Numbered from the stretch's first letter, positions 8,673 to 18,919 are shown. The stretch is DNA of 32,984 bases from Candidatus Bathyarchaeota archaeon (GCA_018396395.1 JAGTQN010000005.1:6986-39969), one strand, 5' to 3'. Numbers and translations: made by a program. Notes: generated by a model from the letters alone, not told the origin.

Positions 8673-10217
8673 TTAGCGCTCAAGGATGAAGGCCCTCCTG
8701 ACCTCAGGAAGCTCCCTCACTTCTTGGATGAGCATTTCCATCGATTCGCCGACAGCTATGAAGCTACCCTCTGCAACGGCCTCCTTCGCAGCCATGAGCT
8801 TCTCAAGATTATCCGCAAAAATAGTGAAAAGGGTATCTCCTGGCTTTACGGGATCCCCAAGCTTCTTCTCAAGGAGGATGCCCGCTCCCTTATCCTTAGG
8901 AGCTCCAGATAGCCTGGCGACCTCCACAAGGCGCCCATTATCGATCCATAGGATGCGACCACCAACCTCGCTGGTAAAAGCGAAGCGATGCCTTCCGACC
9001 TTGATATCTTCTAGGGAAATGTCTGGATCCCCACCCTGTTCGGCTATAATTTCCCTCAGTTTCCGCTCCGCCTTTCCAGAGCTTAAGGTTTCGAGGGCTA
9101 TCTTCTGGCCGCCTTCAAAGCCTGCCATCTCTAGAAGGATTCCCGCAATGCGCACGGCCTTATTGACAAGATCTGGAGCCGAGAGCTTTCCCATAAGAAC
9201 GCCTAGGGCTTCCCTAGCCTCCAAGGCAGGCCCGACTGCATAGCCTATGGGTTGCTCCCCATAGGTTATGGCAGCCTGGGTCCTTATCGAGAGCCTATTA
9301 CCCAGCTCTATGAAGTCTCTGGCCAAGAGGTTCGCCTCTCCTATTGTCTTTACCTTCGTTCCCCTTCCCGTAGGGATGTCTATCACTAGGATCTGGGCGC
9401 CGACGGCCTTCTTCTTACTCATTATGGAGGGGAGGAGGAGGGGGTCTATGGAAAGGGGATGCTCAACCCTTACGAAGATGTCGTCCGCTGGAGCTAGGTA
9501 GAGGGATCCTCCCCATACCATACAGCCGTTCGTCCGCTTCACAACTCGCTTCATTTCCTCGATGCCAAGTTCCACGGGCATGAGAACCTCAACCCTGTCA
9601 GCACTTCCAGCCGCCGATGTGATCGCCCGGCTGCTCGTCTTTGGTATCGTAAGCCCACAGGCTGCCACTATCGGAACGACGAGGAGGGTCGTCTTATCGC
9701 CAGGCGCACCGCCTATTGAATGCTTGTCCACGATAAGCCTTGCGTCGAGCTTTAGGGTTTCACCAGTTTCTACCATGGCTAAGGAAAGGCTTGTTGCCTC
9801 TTCCATGTCAAGGCCATGGTTATGGAGGGCAGTTACGAAGGAAGAGATTTCAACTTGGCTTAGATTTCTTTGTACCACATCCTTCACTATCTCATAGATT
9901 TCGTGGTAGGCAAGCCTTCTTCCATCGAGCCTTCGTCTAATATACTGGAAGGATCGTGGAGGAGATGCTGCCGTAACCTCGAGGATGGCACCCTCCTCAA
10001 GCCTTAAAAATTCCTTAACTCCATCATAAACCCCCAAAACCCCCTTTGGCACGAGGGTCCTTGCCGTGTTAACGATGGCAGTGAGTTCCCTCCCCTCAAA
10101 GCTCAGCTTTACCCTGCCAAGGCTTCTTACTCCAAGGTCCTGGGCATCTTCATCGTTCAGAACGACGATGTACTCTCCACCTGCCTCTAAACCCAGAAGC
10201 CTAGCTACCAATTTCAA
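8673..10217 (-). CDS. deoA: AMP phosphorylase / thymidine phosphorylase family (archaeal AMPpase)
   Basis: 514 aa; N-terminal archaeal double-psi-like domain, DKHSIGGAPGDKTTLLVVPIVAACGL, PKTSSRAITSAAGSADRVEVL, KKKAVGAQILVIDIPTGRGTK. Confidence 0.9.
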   Translation of the reverse strand: MKLVARLLGLEAGGEYIVVLNDEDAQDLGVRSLGRVKLSFEGRELTAIVNTARTLVPKGVLGVYDGVKEFLRLEEGAILEVTAASPPRSFQYIRRRLDGRRLAYHEIYEIVKDVVQRNLSQVEISSFVTALHNHGLDMEEATSLSLAMVETGETLKLDARLIVDKHSIGGAPGDKTTLLVVPIVAACGLTIPKTSSRAITSAAGSADRVEVLMPVELGIEEMKRVVKRTNGCMVWGGSLYLAPADDIFVRVEHPLSIDPLLLPSIMSKKKAVGAQILVIDIPTGRGTKVKTIGEANLLARDFIELGNRLSIRTQAAITYGEQPIGYAVGPALEAREALGVLMGKLSAPDLVNKAVRIAGILLEMAGFEGGQKIALETLSSGKAERKLREIIAEQGGDPDISLEDIKVGRHRFAFTSEVGGRILWIDNGRLVEVARLSGAPKDKGAGILLEKKLGDPVKPGDTLFTIFADNLEKLMAAKEAVAEGSFIAVGESMEMLIQEVRELPEVRRAFILER

Positions 10218-10356
10218 GCCTTAAGTCCTCCGAATTGAAGGGAGAGGATAAAGGCACTTAAAGCTTCTACCTCATAGCCTCTACGTCATCCTTATTACAA
10301 AGCTTGAAAGAGAAAAGGAAAGAAAAGGCGAGGAAAGGAAACGGGAAGGAGATACG

Positions 10357-11940
10357 GTGGAAAGGCTTCTTAGGGAAAGGGATTCGGGGAACGTCGAATA
10401 CAAGCTCATGCTCACGAACGATGATCCCCGAACCCTTCAACATCTGGCAACCCAGATACGCTATCGCCTTAATGAAGGGGGAGGCGAAGCTTTCTTCGAG
10501 ATAGGCGTCTCTGATGAGGGCGAACCCTTAGGACTCACAAAAGAAACCCTTAACCGTTCCTTGGATATCCTCAGGCGTTCCTCAGCTATCGTAGGAGCCC
10601 AATGCCAAGTCCTCAGGACAGTCGAAGGTAGAAAGGGGCTTATAGCCGAGGTTCTTGTTAGAGCTTGCCGTGAGGGCGAACTCCCCGTTTATCTTACGAT
10701 ACCGATGCTAGGAAACGTCGACTCTGGAAAGTCAAGCCTCATAGGCGTTCTTTGTACAGGACAGCCGGACGATGGGAATGGTCTTGCCATGTCGAAGGTT
10801 GCAAGGTACCTACATGAGATCGAGATGCGAAGGACCTCAAGCATTTCATCCCACCTCTTGGGCTTCACGGGTGAAGGGGATGCCATCAACTATGGGCTTC
10901 TAAACCCCTTAGACGAGGCCGAAGTCTTCATGAAGAGTGCCAAGATCCTATCCTTCATAGACCTAGGAGGCCACGAAAGGTATCTACGAACGACTTTGAA
11001 GGGAATCATGGGAAGGACCCCTGATTACGTAATCGTAGTCGTAGGTGCCAATGCGGGCATCATAGGAACCACTAAGGAGCACTTGGGCGTAGCTGTGGCT
11101 CTGAGACTTCCGATCATCATCGTCGTAACGAAGGTGGATATGGTTTCTGAGGAGCAGACAACCCATGTCGTCGAGGAGGCCCAGCGCCTTTTGAAGCTTC
11201 CTGGAATCGCCCGCATACCCATCGTTATCACAACTCTTGATGATGCCGTCGTTGCGGCTAGGAACATGGCCACGGGTAGGATCGTTCCAATTTTCCTTGT
11301 GAGCAATAAAACGGGTTTTGGGCTTTCACTCTTAAGATCCTTCCTGAACCTCCTTCCTCCTAGGCTTCGATGGAGCGAGAAGTACGAAAAACCCTTCCTA
11401 ATGTGGATCGATGATAAGTTCAACGTAAAAGGCGTAGGAACAGTCGTTAATGGCATTATACAGGAGGGCTCCGTCGGCCTCGATGACCTCCTGCAACTTG
11501 GTCCCTTCGACGATGGAAGTGCGAAGATCGTAAGGGTGAAGTCGATCCATGTGAACAGGGTTTCCGTGGCTAAGGCCTTCGCAGGTCAGGATGTATGCCT
11601 AGCCTTAGCCAATGTCGATTATGAGGAAGTCCAAAAGGGCTTCGTCCTTCTGGACAAAAGCCAGAGGATGGTACCTGTCAGGGTCTTCGAAGCCCGTATT
11701 ACAGTCCTCCATCACCCCACGACGATTTGGAGGGGATACAACGCCGTCGCCCATATCCAGACGATTAGGCAGACCGTTGAGTTCTTAGAGATGTCAGAGG
11801 AACCCTTGAGGACAGGGGTAACGGCAGATGTGAAGTTTCGATTCAAGTTCAAGCCCGAGTATATTATCCCTGGAGACTGGTTCGTCTTCAGGGAGGGTAG
11901 GACGAGGGGGATAGGCGTTATATCAAATGTTTACGCATAG
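10357..11940 (+). CDS. GTPBP1-like translational GTPase (EF-Tu-related), GTG start
   Basis: 527 aa; G1 GNVDSGKSSLIG, G3 DLGGHERY, G4 VTKVDM, then EF-Tu-like beta-barrel domains; purine-rich SD-like sequence gggaaggagat upstream. Confidence 0.85.
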   Translation: MERLLRERDSGNVEYKLMLTNDDPRTLQHLATQIRYRLNEGGGEAFFEIGVSDEGEPLGLTKETLNRSLDILRRSSAIVGAQCQVLRTVEGRKGLIAEVLVRACREGELPVYLTIPMLGNVDSGKSSLIGVLCTGQPDDGNGLAMSKVARYLHEIEMRRTSSISSHLLGFTGEGDAINYGLLNPLDEAEVFMKSAKILSFIDLGGHERYLRTTLKGIMGRTPDYVIVVVGANAGIIGTTKEHLGVAVALRLPIIIVVTKVDMVSEEQTTHVVEEAQRLLKLPGIARIPIVITTLDDAVVAARNMATGRIVPIFLVSNKTGFGLSLLRSFLNLLPPRLRWSEKYEKPFLMWIDDKFNVKGVGTVVNGIIQEGSVGLDDLLQLGPFDDGSAKIVRVKSIHVNRVSVAKAFAGQDVCLALANVDYEEVQKGFVLLDKSQRMVPVRVFEARITVLHHPTTIWRGYNAVAHIQTIRQTVEFLEMSEEPLRTGVTADVKFRFKFKPEYIIPGDWFVFREGRTRGIGVISNVYA

Positions 11941-11959
11941 GCCTTTCATCCTATAGAAT

Positions 11960-11980
11960 GTATGAAGAATACTTCCATAC
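11960..11980. terminator. Small hairpin between convergent genes
   Basis: GTATGAAG-AATA-CTTCcATAC (8 bp with one bulge) in a 106-bp convergent gap. Confidence 0.3.
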
Positions 11981-12046
11981 GATTTGATTTGAATCGATCC
12001 TTCCTTTTTCTCTAACCCTTAATCCCGTTGGAACTTCCCCATCCTT

Positions 12047-12868
12047 CTAGGGCGTTCCTTGTGGAACGATGGAGCCCCCCTTTTGCTCGATGAGTTCCCT
12101 CAATCTTTCAGCAGTCCTTTCAATGGATTCCTTAGCCTTTTCCAAAGTCTCAGAGCTTGTCGTAAGATGGAGTTCAATATAGCCCCTCCCCTCCTCCATC
12201 TTTGGATGGGATTTCACATAGACCGTTGCATTCTCACGCATAGCCACATCGATGAGGGGGGCGAGGTCGGATTCAAAGATCCCTTCTACCCTAAGGCTTT
12301 TCTCATGGAAGACACTTTTTGAAAGATTCCTTATGATCGGAGCGATACTCTCCTCGAAGATTGCCTCCATCTCCGAGGGGACCCCTGGAAGGGCTACCAA
12401 GAAACCACCATCAAGCTTTATCAAAACCCCTGGTGCAGTTCCAACAGGATTATGGAGGGCCGAGGAACCCTCAGGAATCTTTGCCATTTTTAACCTAGCG
12501 GGAGTAAACTCATATTTTTGCCCTCGCTCCCTCGAAAGATGGGCATAATGCTCCTTTATCATATTTAAGGCTTTAACATCCAATACGAGGGATCTACCCA
12601 AACCCTTTGCAATGCCCTCTAAGGTTTTATCGTCAAAGGTTGGACCCAGTCCTCCTGTCGTTATGATGAGGTCGGGCTTGCGATTGAGGGATTCCCTAAT
12701 CGTTTCGGCAATAACATCGACATCATCCCCTACGACCGTGATCCTCCTAACCCTTCCACCTAGGCTCACAATCCTTCTAGCGAGGAACTGGGCATTCGTG
12801 TTGGCTATCTTTCCGATGAGAAGTTCCTCACCTATACTTATCAGCTCGACATGGGGATTTATGGCCAT
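12047..12868 (-). CDS. CinA N-terminal / MoaB-like (molybdopterin-binding fold) protein
   Basis: 273 aa; ELISIGEELLIGKIANTNAQFLARRI, DLIITTGGLGPTFDDKT, NPVGTAPGVLI, LVALPGVPSEME. Confidence 0.9.
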   Translation of the reverse strand: MAINPHVELISIGEELLIGKIANTNAQFLARRIVSLGGRVRRITVVGDDVDVIAETIRESLNRKPDLIITTGGLGPTFDDKTLEGIAKGLGRSLVLDVKALNMIKEHYAHLSRERGQKYEFTPARLKMAKIPEGSSALHNPVGTAPGVLIKLDGGFLVALPGVPSEMEAIFEESIAPIIRNLSKSVFHEKSLRVEGIFESDLAPLIDVAMRENATVYVKSHPKMEEGRGYIELHLTTSSETLEKAKESIERTAERLRELIEQKGGSIVPQGTP

Positions 12869-13082
12869 TCTTCCCTTCCCTTCATTCGCTCTTTTTTATT
12901 CCTCGATCTTTGAAAGCATCCGAAAGACTCTTAAGCTTTCGCAATGCCCTAGCCCTTTTCGAAAAGAAAAAATAGGCTTGCACATAGGAGCTAAAGCTAT
13001 CCCTTTGTTCCCTTCTAAGTTTCCTGGGACTTCTTCCTTGAAAGACTTCCTTAGACCACCTAGCCATCCATGGGATGGATGA

Positions 13083-13373
13083 TTAGTGCTTTACCCAGAT
13101 GTAGACAAGGATTAGGAGAAGGACGGCTCCGATGATGAGGAGAAACCTTAGGATGCCATTACGCTCAAGGATTGTCAGGGATGCCGAAAGGCGTAAGAGG
13201 GGGTTAGAAGATGTTAGCATCTCAACAAGAACCTTGGCTTCTTCTATCGTAAAGGATCCTCCATCCACCAGAACCTTCCCTTCCCTTCTCTCAAATCTAT
13301 GGGGACCTAAGCGGAAGGGACCCCTGAAACCCGACTTCAGCCAGAGTTCAAATTCCTCAGGGACTTGGCTCAT
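13083..13373 (-). CDS. Small protein with C-terminal transmembrane helix
   Basis: 96 aa; C-terminal ILRFLLIIGAVLLLILVYIWVKH; 7 nt downstream of and co-oriented with the 914-aa gene. Confidence 0.65.
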   Translation of the reverse strand: MSQVPEEFELWLKSGFRGPFRLGPHRFERREGKVLVDGGSFTIEEAKVLVEMLTSSNPLLRLSASLTILERNGILRFLLIIGAVLLLILVYIWVKH

Positions 13374-13380
13374 AGCCTAT

Positions 13381-16125
13381 TTAACCATATTTTACTGCGA
13401 AGTAGTTAAGTTTCACGATTCCTCCCTTGGCTTCCATGGTTCCAAAGAAAACTGTGTCAGAACCTGAATACCAGCAATAGACCTCCTTCAAGGCATTTCC
13501 TTCCACATAGTTTAGGATGAACTCGTCTATGACTGAGGATATCTGGTTCCATTGATCCTCCTCTACATAAGTCAAGTTGGCTATGAGGATTTCGACATTG
13601 GCTCGTAGGGCTGTCGGCTCGATCAACCGAAAGCCCCTCAAGGTAAAGGACTCCTTGAGCCTTTTCAGCCTCCCTTCCTTCCCAACTTCTGTATGGGGGA
13701 CCAATCCTGTGAGGAGGGCATAGGCTTCCCTCGCGCTATTTCCTGCGACAACCTTCGTCCCCGTTAGAGCATCTATGGCGACGACGAAGGCAAGCTTTGT
13801 TGTAACGGCTTCAGCAACCCTCGTAAGGATGTAGACTGGGATGAAGTAGTAGAGGCTTCCACCTATGGAGTAGAGAAGGATGTTTCCAAGTCTGTTGTTG
13901 GGAAGAAGGCTCCTTTGCTGTTGAACGAACTTATCGGTTTCTACAGCTTGGAGGGCTGCTGAGGGCCCTATAAGCTGGGTTGATGAGGCACTCGTAACCC
14001 TGTAGAGCTCGATTTTTCCTAGGGCGGATCCTCCATAGGACACATAAAGCCCTGCCAGGTTTCGTCCTGGAGATTGCTCGAACTCAACAAGCTGGACACC
14101 GACGAATTGGGGCTCCTCCCCGACCAGCATAACAATGTAATGGACTTGGGTTTGGGCTGGCCTTTCGAAGAAGTCCGATCGAGACCTCCAAACCGTAGGG
14201 TCCTCCACATGGTAATAAAAATGTACATCAAGCTGACCAGCCTCACTAGGAAGGCCTAAGAGACGTTCTGGGTAGCGGAGCTGGGGTATGAGCCATGATG
14301 GAGGTTCATTCCAAGACTTGTAGTAGCTTCTATAGAAGTCTACGAGGAATCCATCGGGCTTTCCTACGATGAAACCCTGAAGCCTTCCATCCTCCATGTC
14401 CACAAGGACTACTGCAAAGAACCGCAGATAGGAGGAGGCCGAGAAATCCGTATGGAGTGGGTAATTTATGTATACCTGGACTAGGTAGTAAAGCCTTTCT
14501 CCATCGCACACGGGATAAGCATCTGGATCAACCTCAAGCCCGTAGATGAGGATGCCCTTAACGCGCTTAAGGACGTCACGGTTGTAGAGCATAGGTATGC
14601 TTTCTTGAGGAGGTGTGAAGGCAAAGCCCAGTTGCCCCTCGAAAAGGAACCAAAGGGCCCGCTCCCATCCTGAAAGCACGTAATCAGGCTCCCCAGAGTA
14701 GGTAACATTCTCTATCTCGCTAAAGTCCCTTAGTCCCGTATAGACGTTCTCCTCGAAGCCCTCACCATAGTATATGCGGGGCTCATTCTCCAGCCCAAAG
14801 CATTCCTTGACATTGACGTATTCCCCTGAGTGGCTGTCGAGGACTATGATCCTCGAGGCATGGGTATAGATGATGTGGCGGCTGATCCAATCGTCACTCG
14901 GATAGTAAATCGTTGTTGGGGCAACCCAGTATTCTCTGCCGTTATAATATATGATATCAGAGTCGCTCAGGGTCATCCAATTGACGCCTATCTGGCCCTT
15001 CATCTTCGTATAGGCTGCATCTTGGTCCCATTGTCTTACAAGGGAAAGGAGCTTCTCAATGTTTCCTGTAGGGACCTGTTGTATGGCATACTCGGGAATA
15101 TTATCGACACCAGAAGCCCATCTGGTAACCTTTATCCTATTCCTAGTTAGGGGCATCCATTCATACTCGACCCATTTATTGTTCCAGTTAACCCTGTACC
15201 AAGCGATTATGGCAACATCGCCTAAAAGGGCGGCAGAAACGATCAGAGCGATGCCTGTCAAGATGATCCTTCGCCTTTTGGCAAAGGAAAGGTTTCCTCC
15301 CAGGATTCCAAAATGGAAAAGGGTAGCCATGGTTACGAAGGCTGCAAGGAGGATGACCGTAAGGGCGAAGTCATAGGGCATTGTGGCATCCATGGGCCTG
15401 AAGGGGGAGCCTAAGATAATTCCTAGGACGATCAGGGATAGGATTACGAAGACATCCCGAATCCAGGCATTTCCCTGCTCAAGGAGGAATTCGCCCACAA
15501 GCCTTATGCCGAGCCTCAGGGAAGCGATTCCAAGGATGGATAGGGCTATGGCATAAAGAAGCCTGTACTGGCTTTCTAGGGTAGGTATGAGGGAAAGGAG
15601 CTCCTCACCCGATGGCAAAATAATCGGCAGAGTTAGGATTCTGGGTAGGAGCCTCCAGTCCCCAAAGCCCTTAAGCACCATAAGCATGGGAACTGTTAGG
15701 TTTCCTAATCCAGGAAGACCGTTGAAGTAGCTGAGGAAGGCGAAGGAAATGGACCACTTCACGAGCTGCCAGAAGGCCCATAGGGACTTCGAAACTCCAA
15801 AGCGGATAGGTATAGGTTTCGAGGGACCCATGCCAATCCTCCTCTGAAGCCACTCTCCCCAGTTGGATATGTCGTAGAGCTGGCTTCTCTGAGGCTTGGG
15901 GTTGATCGCGAGGCATGAGAAGAGGGCTGCGAAGATGAAGGTATAGCCTTCGTAGAAAACTGTATTAAACCAATCTATGCCCGCTTTGCGGAGATACATA
16001 GTCTGAAGAATGTTCCAACGAAGCCGGGCAAAGGCTATGATAAGGCTTAGGGGAAGGGCTAGAATGATGGCTAGGGCAAGCCAAAGAAGGAGTCTCGAAG
16101 ACCTAGATTCGTATGAGTGCGACAT
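13381..16125 (-). CDS. Large multi-pass membrane protein, UPF0182-like
   Basis: 914 aa; about 7 N-terminal hydrophobic segments, then a long extracytoplasmic-type region with 'LTRNRIKVTRWASGVDNI', 'PRIYYGEG...', repeated YYxxVQVYI and LIGP elements reminiscent of UPF0182 (COG1615). Confidence 0.6.
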   Translation of the reverse strand: MSHSYESRSSRLLLWLALAIILALPLSLIIAFARLRWNILQTMYLRKAGIDWFNTVFYEGYTFIFAALFSCLAINPKPQRSQLYDISNWGEWLQRRIGMGPSKPIPIRFGVSKSLWAFWQLVKWSISFAFLSYFNGLPGLGNLTVPMLMVLKGFGDWRLLPRILTLPIILPSGEELLSLIPTLESQYRLLYAIALSILGIASLRLGIRLVGEFLLEQGNAWIRDVFVILSLIVLGIILGSPFRPMDATMPYDFALTVILLAAFVTMATLFHFGILGGNLSFAKRRRIILTGIALIVSAALLGDVAIIAWYRVNWNNKWVEYEWMPLTRNRIKVTRWASGVDNIPEYAIQQVPTGNIEKLLSLVRQWDQDAAYTKMKGQIGVNWMTLSDSDIIYYNGREYWVAPTTIYYPSDDWISRHIIYTHASRIIVLDSHSGEYVNVKECFGLENEPRIYYGEGFEENVYTGLRDFSEIENVTYSGEPDYVLSGWERALWFLFEGQLGFAFTPPQESIPMLYNRDVLKRVKGILIYGLEVDPDAYPVCDGERLYYLVQVYINYPLHTDFSASSYLRFFAVVLVDMEDGRLQGFIVGKPDGFLVDFYRSYYKSWNEPPSWLIPQLRYPERLLGLPSEAGQLDVHFYYHVEDPTVWRSRSDFFERPAQTQVHYIVMLVGEEPQFVGVQLVEFEQSPGRNLAGLYVSYGGSALGKIELYRVTSASSTQLIGPSAALQAVETDKFVQQQRSLLPNNRLGNILLYSIGGSLYYFIPVYILTRVAEAVTTKLAFVVAIDALTGTKVVAGNSAREAYALLTGLVPHTEVGKEGRLKRLKESFTLRGFRLIEPTALRANVEILIANLTYVEEDQWNQISSVIDEFILNYVEGNALKEVYCWYSGSDTVFFGTMEAKGGIVKLNYFAVKYG

Positions 16126-16449
16126 CGCCTATAATAATCGAATCGTCGATAATAAGTTAAGCGTAGGGCTACCACAAGTTTGAAGGCTTCTCTTAGCTTT
16201 AAAGGCTTCATTCGATTCCTTACCTTATCGATTGCATAAAGATTCGATACCCAATACTAACTCATTTTGGCTTGGCATTTCTGCCATTTAGAAGCCCTAT
16301 CCATAAAGCCTTTTCATGCGGAAAAGGCCTTCCTAGAAGGGTTAGGGTATAGGGAAAGTTTCCTTAAGGCTTTGAGGTCTGGTCGTAGATGAGCCCCCAG
16401 CAAAACTTATTTCCTAAGAAAGGCAATGAAATTAAAGGTTCTGTTCAGA

Positions 16450-17532
16450 ATGCCTGAAATCAAGATAGCGATTATAGGGATTGGCAACTGCTGTTCCGCC
16501 TTTGTTCAAGGCCTTTACTATCTAAAGGCAAAGGAAAAGGGGGAGGGCCCCTCGAAGGAAAACCTTGGCTTTCCATATCCTGAAGTCGGGGGTTACAAGG
16601 TTTCGGACATATCGGTTGTGGCAGCCTTTGACATCGATGTGAATAAAATTGGTAAGGATCTTTCAGAGGCTATTTTCTCTGAGCCTAACACAGCTTGGAG
16701 GTTTCAGGAGGTCCCGGAACTTGGCGTGAAGGTTCTAAAGGGTAAGGCCCTTGATGGCATCGGCGATCATTTAAAGGGCATAATCCAACTGGACGATTCT
16801 CCAGCCCCAGAGATTAGTAGGGCCCTTAAGGATGCGGGAGCAGAGCTCGCCCTAAACCTCATCCCCAGTGGAGCTGTAAAGGCGTCTAGGCATTATGCCA
16901 AGGAAGCCATAAAGGCAGGTTGTGCCTTCATCAACGCTACTCCCGTTACCTTAGCCAGTGATAAAGAATGGGGAAGGCGCTTCAGTAAGGCTGGCCTCCC
17001 ACTAGCTGGCGACGACCTTATGGATCAGGCTGGCTCAACAGTTTTTCATAAGGCTATCTTGGAAGCTTTGCATAGGAGGAATATTCGCATCGAGAAAAGC
17101 TACTCCCTCGATGTGGGAGGGGGAACAGAGGACCTAAACGCCCTTGAAAGGCAGAGGAATCTCCTTAAGCGTAGGTTTAAGACGGAATCCATAAGGGCCA
17201 CGCTTCCGTACAACTTTCAGATAGCAGCCGGAACGACGGACTATGTGGGCTCCTTGAAGAATAAAAGGGTCAGCTATCTTTGGATCGAGGGCCGATATTT
17301 CGCTGGGGCCCCGATATCGATAGATATCAAAGTAACGAGCCTGGATGCCCCTAATGGGGCAGGTGTCCTGATGGATGTGGTGAGGGGAGTTAAGGTAGCC
17401 CTGGACCAAGGCTTGGGAGGCCCCCTTGAGGTTGTTTCGGCTTATGGATTCAAGGTGCCCCCATCTCCTATGCCCATCCAAGAGGCCATGAGGCGTTTTG
17501 AGGCCTTCGTCAAAGGAAAGGAGGCCCTTTGA
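16450..17532 (+). CDS. ino1: Inositol-3-phosphate synthase (likely start at the second Met of the 16426 ORF)
   Basis: IKIAIIGIGNCCSAFVQGLYYLK, AELALNLIPSGAVKASRHYAKEAIKAGCAFINATP, PLAGDDLMDQAGSTVFHKAI, DVGGGTEDLNAL. Confidence 0.92.
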   Translation: MPEIKIAIIGIGNCCSAFVQGLYYLKAKEKGEGPSKENLGFPYPEVGGYKVSDISVVAAFDIDVNKIGKDLSEAIFSEPNTAWRFQEVPELGVKVLKGKALDGIGDHLKGIIQLDDSPAPEISRALKDAGAELALNLIPSGAVKASRHYAKEAIKAGCAFINATPVTLASDKEWGRRFSKAGLPLAGDDLMDQAGSTVFHKAILEALHRRNIRIEKSYSLDVGGGTEDLNALERQRNLLKRRFKTESIRATLPYNFQIAAGTTDYVGSLKNKRVSYLWIEGRYFAGAPISIDIKVTSLDAPNGAGVLMDVVRGVKVALDQGLGGPLEVVSAYGFKVPPSPMPIQEAMRRFEAFVKGKEAL

Positions 17533-17909
17533 TGGGGACTTGGATGGGGAAAGGGGAACTCATGGAGCTTGCCGATGATGTGGCAGGCATAGCCCGTCGA
17601 TGGCTTGGCTATGACTATGCAGGAGTTCTCATTCGCCAGTCGGCCCAGCGTTTTCCAGAGGAAGGGATGCTTCAAAGAAGCCAGGCCTTGAATGTTCTTT
17701 TCCTGATCTACGACAGCTACGCTGAAGGCTTAGATCCTCTAGGCCGTGAAAGCCTCCTCGTCCTTAAGATATATGTGCTTTTGGAAGTTGCCAGAAGAAG
17801 GCCCGAATACCTATCTAATACGAGGAAACTTGCGATTCATGCCCGCCTCGCCTACCATAAGGCAAAGGGATTCTGGAGAATTCATGGAAGGAGAAGGAAA
17901 AACCCTTAG
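17532..17909 (+). CDS. Uncharacterised helical protein overlapping the ino1 stop codon
   Basis: 125 aa from ATG 17532; 'tgatg' overlap with the ino1 TGA (17530-17532) suggests translational coupling. Confidence 0.65.
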   Translation: MGTWMGKGELMELADDVAGIARRWLGYDYAGVLIRQSAQRFPEEGMLQRSQALNVLFLIYDSYAEGLDPLGRESLLVLKIYVLLEVARRRPEYLSNTRKLAIHARLAYHKAKGFWRIHGRRRKNP

Positions 17910-18129
17910 GGAACTGGAGTTGCTAAGAGCACTCGAACAATAAACTTCGGGTAAATACTGTTCAGCCTAGACGCAATTTAGAAGCCTGCCATCAAGTCGG
18001 ATGAAGGAGTTCCAGGTTTTAAAGGAATTTTATGCCTATTCGCATTAATCAGAATGCCCTTGTCTCCTTAGTGAATGGTCAAGCTCTCGGCAAGTTTTAG
18101 GAGAAATCGTTCTTGATCTCAGTGTTATA

Positions 18130-18148
18130 CGACATTCAGGGAATGTCG
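18130..18148. other. 8-bp perfect hairpin CGACATTC-AGG-GAATGTCG
   Basis: Direct reading; lies in a 335-bp gap between convergent genes. Confidence 0.6.
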
Positions 18149-18244
18149 GGCATTTATTAACTAGCGAAGACTCGAGCTTTTCAATCGTAAAGGAAACAAG
18201 AGGCAATCAGGAAACTCAATTGAAATTGAAACTGAAAACTGAAC

Positions 18245-18919
18245 TTATATTTCTAGCTCGATTTGCTCAAGCTTCTCTAGGGCCTTTTGGATCTCACTCC
18301 GGAGCCTCTCAATCTCCATCTCTGCTTCAGTCTTCGGGGAGCCAGTAGCGGGCTCACCTTCGCCCCCCTCACCCCTTTCCCTTGATCGCCTTGAAGGGCG
18401 GATTTCCCTCTGCTCAGCCTTCTGAGCCTCCTTCGATGATGGCTGGGCCTTCGTAGTTATAGTCGAAGTGAGGGTTGGGCTTGGACTTTGGGATAAGGGA
18501 GCTGTATAGCCGAGTTTATTCCTAATTTCTTGAATTCTATTTTCGAGCTCGGCGAATTTTTCGTTGAACATTTTAACCAGCTCGCTTTGACCCACTTCGA
18601 GTTCTCTGAGGGTTATCAGCATCTGATTCCGAAGTATGCGTTCCTCTACAGACTTCATCTGAGCCTTATACCGCTCGGCCAAGGAGTCCCTCTCAGCCAC
18701 GCTTATTAGACCTCCAGCTTCGGCCTCATAGATCTTCATAAGGGCATACTGGGCTATGTCCTTTTCGACCTCGAGAAGCCTTAGCTCCTTCTTTGCCTTA
18801 TCGGCTTCTCCCTCGCTGACGCTTATTTGAGGTTTTAAACTAAAACTTGGATGCCCCGCTGTAGGTGCCTTTTCCTTTTCCCCGCTTTCTTCCTTTTTCC
18901 TTCCGAAGATTCGCATCAT
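18245..18919 (-). CDS. Coiled-coil protein with a low-complexity Pro/Ser/Arg/Glu linker
   Basis: 224 aa; AKKELRLLEVEKDIAQYALMKIYEAEAGGLISVAERDSLAERYKAQM... and C-terminal EIERLRSEIQKALEKLEQIELEI. Confidence 0.7.
   Translation of the reverse strand: MMRIFGRKKEESGEKEKAPTAGHPSFSLKPQISVSEGEADKAKKELRLLEVEKDIAQYALMKIYEAEAGGLISVAERDSLAERYKAQMKSVEERILRNQMLITLRELEVGQSELVKMFNEKFAELENRIQEIRNKLGYTAPLSQSPSPTLTSTITTKAQPSSKEAQKAEQREIRPSRRSRERGEGGEGEPATGSPKTEAEMEIERLRSEIQKALEKLEQIELEI

Noticed and set aside
12612-13082. 156-aa + strand ORF antisense to the CinA-like gene
   Set aside because: Shadow ORF of the well-supported - strand CDS.
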